Assembly (NCBI GenBank): GCA_038025085.1
Contig: CM076144.1
Span: forward strand, 46,230,001 to 46,294,000
Direction: 5' to 3'
Length of the DNA stretch: 64,000 bases
DNA from: Tetragonia tetragonoides
Lineage: Eukaryota; Streptophyta; Magnoliopsida; Caryophyllales; Aizoaceae
In this document: positions 54,698 to 64,000 of the stretch, in pieces
Position numbering within the stretch: position 1 is the first letter of the stretch
Layout: the number at the start of each line of letters is the position of its first letter
Notes under the pieces: model-generated
Told to the model about the DNA's origin: nothing
The model's input: the letters and a program-made list of their open reading frames with translations, nothing else
Databases searched by the model: none
Position numbers and translations under genes: made by a program

Positions 54698-57600
54698 ATG
54701 AACGGTGACCAAACCCTACAAAACACACCACCTTCAGAGGTAATAAACGATGATTCCGCCATTACAGCTCTCGATCTAACGAGTTATCAGCTCCACGACC
54801 TTGACTCGGTCGAGTTTCCACCGGGTTTAGTCGAGTTAGACTTGACCGCTAATCGCTTGTCCAAATTGGATCCTCGTATTAGTCTCCTTAAGCATCTAAA
54901 GAAGCTCTCGCTTCGTCAAAACCTTTTCAATGATGCCGGTGTTGAGCCTCTCTCTCATTGGGACGCCATTACTGGCCTCGAGGTATGTAATTTTCTTTTA
55001 TTTGGTTTTTCTATAAAGATTTTGTTGTTTTGTTTGGTGATCAAGTGCTTTGATTGCGTTGAAGTACTCTTTTTATGACTAGCAATGAAAAAAATGTCAT
55101 CTTTTTATGTTATCAGCTTAAGATTAGGTTTTGATGGTTTATAAGAGCATATTTGAAGTGGGTTTTGAGCGTGCAATTTGGGTTTCTTGTTTAGGTGTAG
55201 GAAAGGAAGCATTTTGCTGAAAATTTTGGCTTAATTTGAAGTCTCATTGTATGACATAGCAGTGCTAAGAGAAATGAAGAGTCCATGTACTACAGTAGGT
55301 TATAAATTATGTTTTGTTGGGTAGAATTTGCTGTATATGATGCCATTCACATTGCAAAGTGAGGTGGTTTAATTACATGACACTCTGGACAACCCATTTT
55401 ACTTAGTTTTTTGCTTTGTGGATTGGTCTTGAACAATTGGAGTCGGTAGCAATTTGTGATATGATGCCTAGCGACTTGCGGCTTCACTCTAAGCTATTTG
55501 TTTTGCCTCCCCTTATTGGCAAAGCTGCATCAAGGAATGATTACTATGCTGGGAGGGTAAGGGCGTGTTTATCTATAAGGCTGCCGGTCTAGACTAGCAT
55601 ATCCTTAGATTTAGCTTCAGAACTGGTATTCGAGTGTTATAGACCTTATGGTACAACCTCTTCTACCTAGGGGAAGTTGAATATGAGCTATTCAGCAAAA
55701 AATGGGGCAGGGCTGATGAAGGAGGTGATATGGTGCTTCAAAACTCAGGAACGAAAGTCACTTTCACCTTGTAGTAATTTTCTCAAATAGGTTGGTTGGG
55801 ACAGGTACGGATTGGTCAAACTCCGGTTTGAAGTGCATTTTGTTACGCCAGTTTTGATTGGTTTCTTACTGACTTTCGGATTTAAGTCCAATAAATATTA
55901 TTATTTTAGCAGGGTGGGTAGGTCCGGATTCCTTTTATTCGATCTCAATTTTCGGGTTTGAAGTCCCCTCAAGGCGGCCACTGGAGGTTTTGGTAGTCGT
56001 TTACTTCAGGGCCCATGAGATTAGTCAAGCAAAGCGTGGACAGCCATGTTACTAAAATAAGAAAAATCCGGGTTTGAAGTGCATTTTTGTATTAACTTTT
56101 AATAGGCTTTCGAAGTAGTTTTGTTTGACTTTTTATCGGCCGGGTTAAGGCATGGTAGGTAGTACTAAGCATTTACCTAGGAAGTAGTCCATTTTACGAA
56201 AGCATTAGTTTCAGATTTCCTATTTTAGTTCAGTGTAGCATGCTTTTAATCTATGAGAAAGCCCCTTGCTATAGAGTAACTTAAAAATCATTCCTTTTTC
56301 CTATTTCATATTTCTGTAACATTTATGAAATTACTCACAAGACAGGATGAACAACTAGGATTTCTTCAGGAGAGATGTCTTATGGCATTGATGGTGCCCC
56401 ATAGGTGGAGACTTTTGGAAAAATTTTCAAAAAGGCATAGCAGAAGATCCTATGTGGGTTTATGATTGGGATCTTTATTTTAGCTGACTTCGGACAGAAA
56501 ATTCCCTAATGTAAAATAACATAGAATTACGATTGTGGCCAGTGAGAGTAAATAGAATTCTAAGCATTTACTCCCTCCGTCCCAAACAAATCTTGTTGTA
56601 TTCCTGCCACATATGTGTGTGTGTGTGTGCAGTTTGATGTTAGGGAAGTCAGAGACATGAGACAAATGAGAGTTCATATACCGTCGCTTGAGCACCAGCA
56701 CTAATCTATACACCATTTAGCTGTTTTTTTGCCCTCTTTTATGAATTTCTCTTCATCTAATACAAGTTTGTTTGGAGCACTTACTGAAGATTGTTGAAGG
56801 CTATTTGCATGTGATACAAACAATATGTACTGCCTATCTGCAGGAGCTGATACTCAGAGATAACAAACTTATGAAGATACCTGATGTCAGCATATTCAAG
56901 AATATACTTGTGTTTGATGTTTCTTTCAATGAGATATCATCTTTAAATGAGTTGTCAAAGGTCTCCAACACTCAAAGAGCTATACGTGTCCAAAAATGAA
57001 ATCACTAAGATAGAGGACATTGAGCATTTTCACGAACTGCAAATTCTTGAACTTGGTTCGAATAAGTTGCGGGTTTGTTTCCTATTCCTTTGACAACTAA
57101 ATGATTCATTACTATAAACATATTTCGTCGACTGTCTGCATGCATTAAGAAGCTCGATTCATACTTATCTGGAAAAAGAGAAGCTCGATTCATACAATGT
57201 CATCCTCAGATTGACTTGAGGATTGAGGTTTCACTACATACGTAAGAAGTCCCACTTTGTCTATCTGGCGTGTGAGATGAAATGTTATAACGAGTTATTA
57301 CTGTCTTTGTTTTAGGTAATGGAGAACTTAGAAACTTTGGTGAACTTGCAAGAGTTGTGGCTTGGTAGAAATTGGATTAGATCTGTGAATCTTTGTGGCT
57401 TGAAATGCCTCAAGAAGGTTAGTTTGCAGAGCAACCGCTTGACATCAATGAACGGATTTGAGGTATGCTGTCATTTAATTGTCTATTGGCAGAGAACAGT
57501 GTCTGCTTGCCTTCTGTGTCTTACTCCCAAAATGTGAGGCTTTTGTTTTCAGTGATATAGTAGTTTTCATTATGATAGAACAATTGCAGGGATGTATAGC

Positions 57601-57956
57601 CGTTGAAGAACTATATTTGAGCCATAATGGTATTTCAAAAATGGAAGGGCTATCAACTTTGGTAAATCTTCATATCTTGGATGTCTCATCGAATAAGCTA
57701 ACATCAATTGATGATATTGAAAATCTGACAAGGTATGATAAGGTATGATGCATATGTGTTAGAAAAACCATCAATTACATAAATAAATTGTGGTTTCCTG
57801 TCCCTTGTAATTGTGTCCTTTGGCTGGTTCCTTATGTTCAGGTTGGAAGATCTGTGGCTTAATGATAACCAGATTGCATCCCTAGAAGGCATGGCTGAGG
57901 CAGTTGCTGGTTCGAGGGAGAAGCTTACCACAATCTATCTTGAGCATAACCCTTGC
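54698..57956 (+). pseudogene. SDS22/PPP1R7-like leucine-rich-repeat protein gene, frameshifted and incomplete
   Basis: The family consists of 22-residue leucine-rich repeats that bind and regulate protein phosphatase 1. Exons: 54698-54982, 56844-57072, 57316-57462, 57590-57732 and 57842-57956, with GT..AG borders. Repeats are obvious (LDLTANRLSKLDP, LILRDNKLMKIPD, LELGSNKLR, LWLGRNWI, VSLQSNRLTSM, LYLSHNGISKM, LDVSSNKLTSI, LWLNDNQIASL, IYLEHNPC). In exon 2, after ELSKVSNT the frame needs two more bases to give KELYVSKNE; exon 2 is 229 nt where 231 would keep frame. As read, it stops about 12 codons later. The short last exon expected after NPC is not found before an RTE-type LINE. It is either a recent pseudogene or a sequencing error, so gene status is open. 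Confidence 0.8.
54983..56843 (+). other. Intron 1 of the SDS22-like gene
   Basis: 1.86 kb. A Stowaway-like end (CTCCCTCCGTCCCAAACAAA) lies at about 56573 without its partner. A (TG)n run is at about 56615-56630. Confidence 0.6.
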
Positions 57957-59200
57957 GTATGTACTTAATCTTGCTAGTATATACTACATACTAGAATTTG
58001 ATAGTGCTCCATTTGATTCCATTTGATTTTCTCCTCTTAAGTTGTTTTATGATTGGAACTGAAATGAGAAAAAAGGGTCTCTCTGTTTTCTTTTCTTCTT
58101 TCTTTTTTTTTCTTTTTTATTTTGGGGTGGGCGGGTGGGGGGTGAGGAGTGCCTGACTGGGGTGTAGGTTTCACCTCTGGTGGTGACTGGGGAGGATATC
58201 ATTGTACCTTTTACGAGCTTGGCATTTTGGTGTCTGGTATTCTTTCTCACTTGTCTTTAATTGTCATAAGAGAATCTTCTTATTAGAAGTACCCAGAGAA
58301 ATGCAGAAGTGTTTGACAAGGAGTATACAATAAAATCTAAAGACCATTATGAAAGCTTGCTGCTAAATTCATGCATGAAAGATGTTTGTTTACTTGTTCA
58401 CACCAACCTCAGGTTCCTCATTGGATTAACAATTTAGTACAGTTGGTCCTTCAAAGCTCTTTCGGTTGCTTCTCTAGGTACCGGAAAATAATCGTGCCCT
58501 ACCATCAGCTGAGAAACTATATGGTGCCTCCTTCTCTTCAAACCGTATTCTCTCTCCCACTCTCTCACCACCCCTCTCCCTCCCTCCATAGCTATGGATC
58601 CGAGTTCTTAGTCGATCCTGATGCAGAATCGAATCAGACAGTCTAGAAATCCTGCCAATTGGAGCTTTATATAGTGTACAAGAGGTATTGGAGAATCTCT
58701 AGGGTTTGTCAATCTCTCTATTGATCATCTATCAATGTCTATCCTTCCTCCTATCTCACCCAATTTTGCTCTATTCGTCTATTTGCTGAAGAATTATACA
58801 AGTTTCTCATGAATACTTTAGATACAGGTGCCCATCTCATCTTCACTAATTCATTCTAGAAATATTGCCAGTCCATTAAATGTTTTCGGTGAATCGTTCT
58901 TGTCTATCATTGAATATGCATTTCTGTTTTATGTTTTTCCACTTTCTTTCGTCAATTTCAGGTTTGGTTTGTGATTTCGCCTTATCAATTTCATTGTCTC
59001 AAGTTTGGTTGTGAATTGTAATCAATTTCAGTTCTGAATTTTATCTCTATCTCAGCTTAACAACGTCAGATTGTAAAGTTTAAGAACATCAACAGCATGA
59101 ATTTAAAGTTGTTGTATTAAATTATTAATACCCATTGTTACTGAAAAACATCAGAATTTTGATAAAACCATTGGTTTCAAACCCCCTAAATATTGGAGAA
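57957..59200. other. Last intron or downstream region of the SDS22-like gene
   Basis: Non-coding as far as I can see. It has T-, GT- and CT-rich stretches (58085-58145, 58550-58590). The expected final SDS22 exon was not found. Confidence 0.45.
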
Positions 59201-59640
59201 ATTTTACAATCGAAAGAGATTCGGCATTCTAAATCCAGCTCTCTCTCTCTACCTACACTCTCTCTCTCTCTCTCGCGGTTCCTTGCTATCACGTTCACAC
59301 CTAGTGAACGGCCGGTCAACCACCTTGTTGTCCCAACTCGCCGGAGCACGTCTGGTTCACTGGTCCATCAGGCGTGTTTAGGTGTAAGGGCTCAAAGCGC
59401 CAGCAACAGCCAGGTCGAGGTGCTCTCGGCTTTAGACGGCAAGCGGGCATCACCGGCCAGGCACGTCAAGTCGTCGTCCGCCACCGTTACAGAGACGCGA
59501 AGGTCGTGGACCGGCAAGGGGATCGGACTTGGCGATCGTCTTCTACCGGGCAAGCGAGCCGGAGCCGGAGACAGGTAAAGGTCGCCGTGGTGAGCACCGG
59601 CGACCACCCTCCCTCCTAAACTGTTGCCTGTTCGTGTTCA

Positions 59641-59657
59641 GTCGGTCTTAGACCGAC
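59641..59657. repeat. Near-perfect 17-nt palindrome
   Basis: GTCGGTCTTAGACCGAC, stems of eight bases around one base, in the 5' part of the RTE element. Could form a small hairpin in the element's RNA. Confidence 0.5.
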
Positions 59658-59771
59658 GGTCTATTACCCCCACCCTACTTAACGTTAACTGTGTCAGAAG
59701 GCCCAGCTCATTTGTCACGTAAAAGCCTGTTCCTCTTCTGTTTTGCTGACTTTTTCCATTTCAGAACTAAT

Positions 59772-59909
59772 CCATTATTTTATTTCATTTCTTTTGTTTG
59801 TGTGTAGTTTAGAAGTTACCCATTATTTTATTTCATTTCTTTTGTTTGTTTGTAGTTTAGAAGTTACCCATTACTTTATTTCATTCCATTTGTTTGTTTG
59901 TAGTGGGAG
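59772..59909 (+). repeat. Three tandem 48-bp repeats in the RTE 5' region
   Basis: Units start at 59772, 59820 and 59868 with CCATTATTTTATTTCATTTC; the first two are nearly identical and the third diverges toward its end. Confidence 0.85.
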
Positions 59910-60155
59910 TTTAGGATTATATGTTATTCATTACCTCTGCATCATTAGTTCAGTGTGCTTGTATTTTAGTAATTTATACTCACTAGTACCTGGTATATTA
60001 TTTTAGGCAATACCTCTCTTTGTTACTTAATTAATATTATTGGTGTGGGTCAAGCAGTACCAGATTTTTTTGTCTTGTTATTGCTGTGTTGTCTTCTATT
60101 TTGTTATTTTTTGCGGGGTTGTTGTATGTGCAGTTAGTCCTTTATTTTCGGTGGA

Positions 60156-63100
60156 GTGGCGACCTTAAATGTCGATGGTAGAGTAAGGGCTAGTTCTTTG
60201 GTGAGTTCTAGGGCTGGGAGGAAAGCTAGTATTGATAGATTGCGTTTTGGGTCATGGAATATTGGATCACTTACGGGTAGATCGTTGGAGTTAGTTCAGA
60301 TTTTGGAGAAATATAAGATTAACGTTGCTTGTATACAAGAGACTAAGTGGACAGGATCTAAAGCTAGGGAGATAAATGGATTTAAACTTTGGTATTCAGG
60401 GTGTTCTAGGCGTAAAAATGGGGTGGGTATCTTGGTTGATAAGGAACTTATACAACATGTTGTGGAGGTGAAAAGGACCAACGATAGGATTATGTCTCTT
60501 AAGATTGTAGTAGGAGGCGAGATTTTAAATGTGGTTTGTGCATATGCACCCCAAGCAGGTCTAGAAGCCCAAATTAAACGTCGTTTTTGGGAGGAGTTAG
60601 ACGAAGTGATTCAGCGGATCCCCTCTACTGAGAAACTTCTGTTAGGGGGCGATTTCAATGGGCATATAGGAGCTACTGCAAACGGGTATTCTAGTGCACA
60701 TGGAGGTTTTGGGTATGGCGTTAGAAATGATGGAGGGACCTCAGTTTTGGATTTCTCAGTAGCTTATGATCTGGTGGTAGCCAACTCCTTATTCAACAAA
60801 AGGGAGGAGCACCTAGTCACTTTCAGAAGTAGCACGACTAAGACGCAAATTGATTATATTCTTGTTCGGAGAGGTGACCAACAGATTTGTAAGGATTGCA
60901 AGGTCCTACCAGGCGCTTGTTTGTCGACCGAACATAATTTATTGGTTCTAGACCTTATTTTTAGAGGTTGGAGGAGAAAGAGAAGCCCACCAAAGTGTTC
61001 CAAGATAAAATGGTGGAATCTAAGGGGAAGTCTCGAGAGTCAACTCAAGGCAAAGATAGAGTTTGACGAGGCGTGGAGACAAGAAGGAGATGCAAACTCA
61101 ATGTGGAATAGAGTGGCGAGTACTATCAGAAAAGCAGCTAAGGAAATTTTGGGGATTTCAAGTGGACTTGTCAGTTGCAAGAGGGAGTCATGGTGGTGGA
61201 ATGAGGACATACAGCAAAAATTGAGGAGCAAGAAAGCTGCTTATAAAACCATGAGGGATAGCAGGACTGAGGAGGAGAGGGAGACCAATCGAGAGAGCTA
61301 CAAATTAGCAAAGAAGGAGGCTAAGAGAGTTGTCTCAGTAGCCAAAAGTAAGGCGTATGAAAACCTATACCAACAACTAGAAACCAAAGATGGAGAAAAA
61401 GACATTTTTAGGGTGGCTAGAGCTAGGGAGAGGAAAACAAGAGACTTGGATCAAGTGCGTTGTATAAAGGATGAAGCGGGGCGAGTTCTAGTGGATGAAG
61501 TCAACATCAAGAGGAGGTGGCAAAGATACTTTCACGAGTTGTTTACTGTAGACGCAGGCAACAACATCTCTCTAGGGGATCCTAGCACTTCAGAGCAATA
61601 TCGTAACTTTACCTTTTGTCGGCGTATTACAAAGGAAGAAATTAGAGGTGCTTTGAAGAAGATGAAGAGTGGTAGGGCAGTGGGACCAGATGAGGTACCT
61701 GTAGAGGTGTGGAAGAGCTTAGGAGAAGGAGGCCTTAATTGGTTAGTTAAGCTTTTCAACGTGATCCTCAAGTCGGGTAAGATGCCAGATGAGTGGAGAC
61801 TTAGCACGGTGATTCCACTATATAAGAATAAAGGTGACATACAAAGTTGCAATAACTATAGAGGCATTAAACTACTCAGCCATACAATGAAGCTATTAGA
61901 GAGGGTGATTGAGAAGAGGATGAGGATGAGGAAGACAACACCTATTTCAGAGAACTAGTTTGGATTCATGCCAGGGAGATCCACAACTGAAGCAATACAT
62001 TTGCTTAGACGCTCAATGGAGTACTACAGAGAGAGACAAAGGGATTTGCACATGGTATTCATCGATTTGGAGAAGGCCTATGATCGGTTCCCAGGGAGGT
62101 TTTGTGGAGGTGTTTAGAAGCTAAGGAAGTCCCTGTCGCCTATATACGAGTTATTAAGGACATGTATGAAGGTGTGAGGACTAGAGTGAGGACGACAGGA
62201 GGGGATTCAGACCATTTTGACTGCATAAGGGTTCTTCATTGAGTCCTTTCTTATTTGCAATTGTTATGGATGAGCTCACTAGGAGTATCCAAGGAGAAGT
62301 GCCATGGTGCATGATGTTTGCTGACGACATCGTTTTATTGGACGAAACAAAAGAAGGCGTTAACAACAAGTTAGAGCTCTGGAGGGATACGCTGGAAGCA
62401 AAGGGATTTAAACTGAGCAGGACAAAGACAGAGTACTTGGAATGTCGCTTCTCAGGGGGTGAGGTTGCGTCTGACCTAGAGATAAGAATTGACACCGTAG
62501 TGGTACCGAGGGAAGGAGAGTTTCAAATATTTAGGATCGATCATCCAAGGCAACGGAGAAATTGACGATGACGTTGCTCATCGCATCAAAGCAGGGTAGC
62601 AAAAGTGGAGAAGTGCATCAGGTGTTCTTTGCGACAACAAGATACCACTCAAATTAAAAGAAAAGTTTTATCGCATGGCCATTAGGCCAGCTATGTTATA
62701 TGGTGCTGAGTGTTAGCAGATTAGACAGGCCCATGTTCACAAAATGAGGGTGGCTGAGATGAGGATGCTTCGTTGGATGTGCAACCTAACTAGGATAGAT
62801 AAGGTCAAGAACGAAGTGGTTCGTGACAAGGTTGGGGTGGCAGATATTGAGAGTAAGGTGCGAGAAACGAGACTCAGGTGGTTTAGACATGTCGTGAGGA
62901 GACCTCCAGATGCTCCGGTGAGGAGGTGCGAGAAGATTATACTTAGGGATTGTAAGAGAAGAAGAGGGAGGCCTAAGAAGAGTTGGAGTGAGGTGATTAA
63001 GAACGATTTGACCCTCTTGGAGCTTACCGAGGATCTGGCCCTTAATAGGAAACTTTGGCGTAGTAGGATCCACATAGATGACACTACTTTGAGGGTGTAG
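60156..63100 (+). pseudogene. RTE endonuclease and reverse transcriptase
   Basis: A long frame at 60156-61958 has the apurinic-type endonuclease (GSWNIGSL, QETKW, GGDFNGHIG, IDYILV, STEHNLL) and the start of reverse transcriptase (SGRAVGPDEVPVEVWK, NYRGIKLLSHTMK). A TAG at 61956 interrupts it; [13 protein letters not shown] and [10 protein letters not shown] follow in the same frame. A missing base after YDR, further shifts and stops near 62240, 62565, 62599 and 62715 break the rest. The catalytic FADDIVLL at 62310-62340 and the C-terminal [10 protein letters not shown] region end at 63100. The 60156 frame opens with GTG, so the true start is uncertain. Confidence 0.87.
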
Positions 63101-63101
63101 G

Positions 63102-63200
63102 TTTTTATTTATTTATTTATTTGTTTGTTTGTTTGTTTGTTTGTTTGTTGGGTATTATTTTATTTATTTATTTATTTTATTTATTTAATTATTATTATTG
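63102..63200 (+). repeat. Tetranucleotide microsatellites in the RTE 3' UTR
   Basis: (TTTA)n, (TTTG)n, (TTTA)n blocks directly after the coding end. Confidence 0.85.
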
Positions 63201-63396
63201 CATTCACTTGTTTTAACATCCACCTTTTTGTCTGTTTCCTACTGATTTCAAAAATCAAATTGTTTTCGTGGGTCTTCCGGAAACAGCCTCCCTGCTAGGC
63301 GACTAGTTAGGGGTAAGGCTGCGTACATCTGGACCTCCCCAGACCCCGCCCTCGGCGGGATATTTACTGAGTTGTTGTTGTTGTTGTTGTTGTTGA

Positions 63397-64000
63397 AGAC
63401 CCACGGAACAATTAAGCTGAGATAAGACTTTTTTTTTTTGTTAAAGCTTGAGATAAGAATGGAGAGAACCGGTTTATCTGATGGCTAATTGATTGGAATT
63501 ATCTTGGTTCTCCCTTAGATCACATATATATAGTCCCCTCTTTCAGTAATCAATTAGATACTGCTCAAGTTCTTGTCAAACATGCACAATCAGAAGGCCA
63601 ATTAACAGGACTTAAATCACAAACCATTTTGGAAAACCATTCTCTGTGCACAAGTCTACATTATACTTTTATTTTATACTCTAATGAGAAGCACCCTGTG
63701 TCGTGCTGGTTTATATCCTGTCAGTCTGTGCTTCAATCGAGTCTCTGATAATCAAAACCTATTTTGATGAGATATCACAATTTATCTGATGAATTGGGAA
63801 CTGTGCTACAATCTAATTCTAAACACCACCTCCTGAGTTCAATGATGCAATAAACTCATAATCGATCCACCAGAGAGTTTTGGATGTTAAAACTCCCTTT
63901 TGTAAAGTTAAGCTTATTGGCTAAGGGGTTCTGTTCATTCAGTATTCAGAAAGAACGTTTGTTTGAGACTCTTACTCCCAGCTACGCTTCTTTATTAACT
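63397..64000. other. Non-coding end of window
   Basis: No gene, SDS22 exon or element end recognised. Confidence 0.45.

Larger units (their letters stand above)
59200..63396 (+). mobile_element. RTE-type LINE, degenerate
   Basis: Has a 5' region with CT-rich leader and tandem repeats, an endonuclease-reverse transcriptase coding region, and the typical plant RTE 3' end: GGGGTAAGGCTGCGTACAT, CCAGACCCCGCCC and a (TTG)n tail at about 63374-63396 rather than poly(A). The left border is approximate. Not mobile because of several stops and frameshifts. Confidence 0.85.

Noticed and set aside
59135..59578. A 147-codon open frame before the RTE polyprotein
   Set aside because: Ser/Leu/Arg-rich from CT repeats and GC-rich leader; overlapping frames are open as well, so it is more likely untranslated 5' region of the LINE.
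59772..59909. Regular 48-bp repeats, considered as an array with functional spacers
   Set aside because: The repeats are contiguous with no unique spacers; a simple tandem repeat inside an RTE element.

Overview
The window is nuclear DNA from a flowering plant, most likely a eudicot. Genes have plant-type GT..AG introns, and there are plant BAHD acyltransferases, a CYP76-type cytochrome P450 and a dense layer of LTR retrotransposons, LINEs, a tRNA-derived SINE and MITEs. The order or species cannot be fixed from the sequence alone.

Layout. (1) 0.5-12.2 kb: plus-strand BAHD acyltransferase copies resembling benzyl alcohol O-benzoyltransferase (copy 1 at 525-4882, copy 2 at 9587-11679, an exon-1 scrap at 11818-12154), with MITEs, a SINE and diverged duplications in the introns and spacers. 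(2) 12.3-18.7 kb: LINE 3' ends abutting a decayed minus-strand Ty3/gypsy element of Tat type (two RNase H domains, one LTR). (3) 19.6-22.4 kb: a minus-strand CYP76-like P450 split by a non-autonomous hAT element with a perfect 8-bp target duplication. (4) 22.5-29.3 kb: a MITE field (Tourist-, Stowaway- and hAT-like). (5) 29.4-35.4 kb: BAHD copies 3 and 4. Copy 3 carries a 451-bp TRIM retrotransposon in exon 1; copy 4 is a mutated last exon. A CACTA-type transposase-associated remnant lies between them. (6) 35.7-39.2 kb: an apparently intact eight-exon EndoU endoribonuclease gene on the minus strand. (7) 39.5-54 kb: a MITE, a 5'-truncated LINE with an intact RNase H, a diverged tandem duplication flanking telomere-like repeats, and a very young Ty1/copia element with LTRs that read as identical and one open gag-pol frame. 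The copia sits inside an older LINE that itself has an 11-bp target duplication. (8) 54.7-58 kb: five exons of an SDS22/PPP1R7-like leucine-rich-repeat gene with an apparent 2-nt frameshift. (9) 59.2-63.4 kb: a decayed RTE-type LINE with the usual (TTG)n tail.

Overall: the host genes are BAHD x4 plus a scrap, a P450, EndoU and an SDS22-like gene. All BAHD copies and the P450 carry different inactivating lesions, so this looks like a decayed tandem array of specialised-metabolism genes. EndoU is the only host gene that reads through cleanly. I see no RNA genes other than SINE promoters, no CRISPR and nothing prokaryotic. I did not find a convincingly new biological system. The most informative signals are the insertional lesions with resolvable target duplications and several dispersed repeat families.
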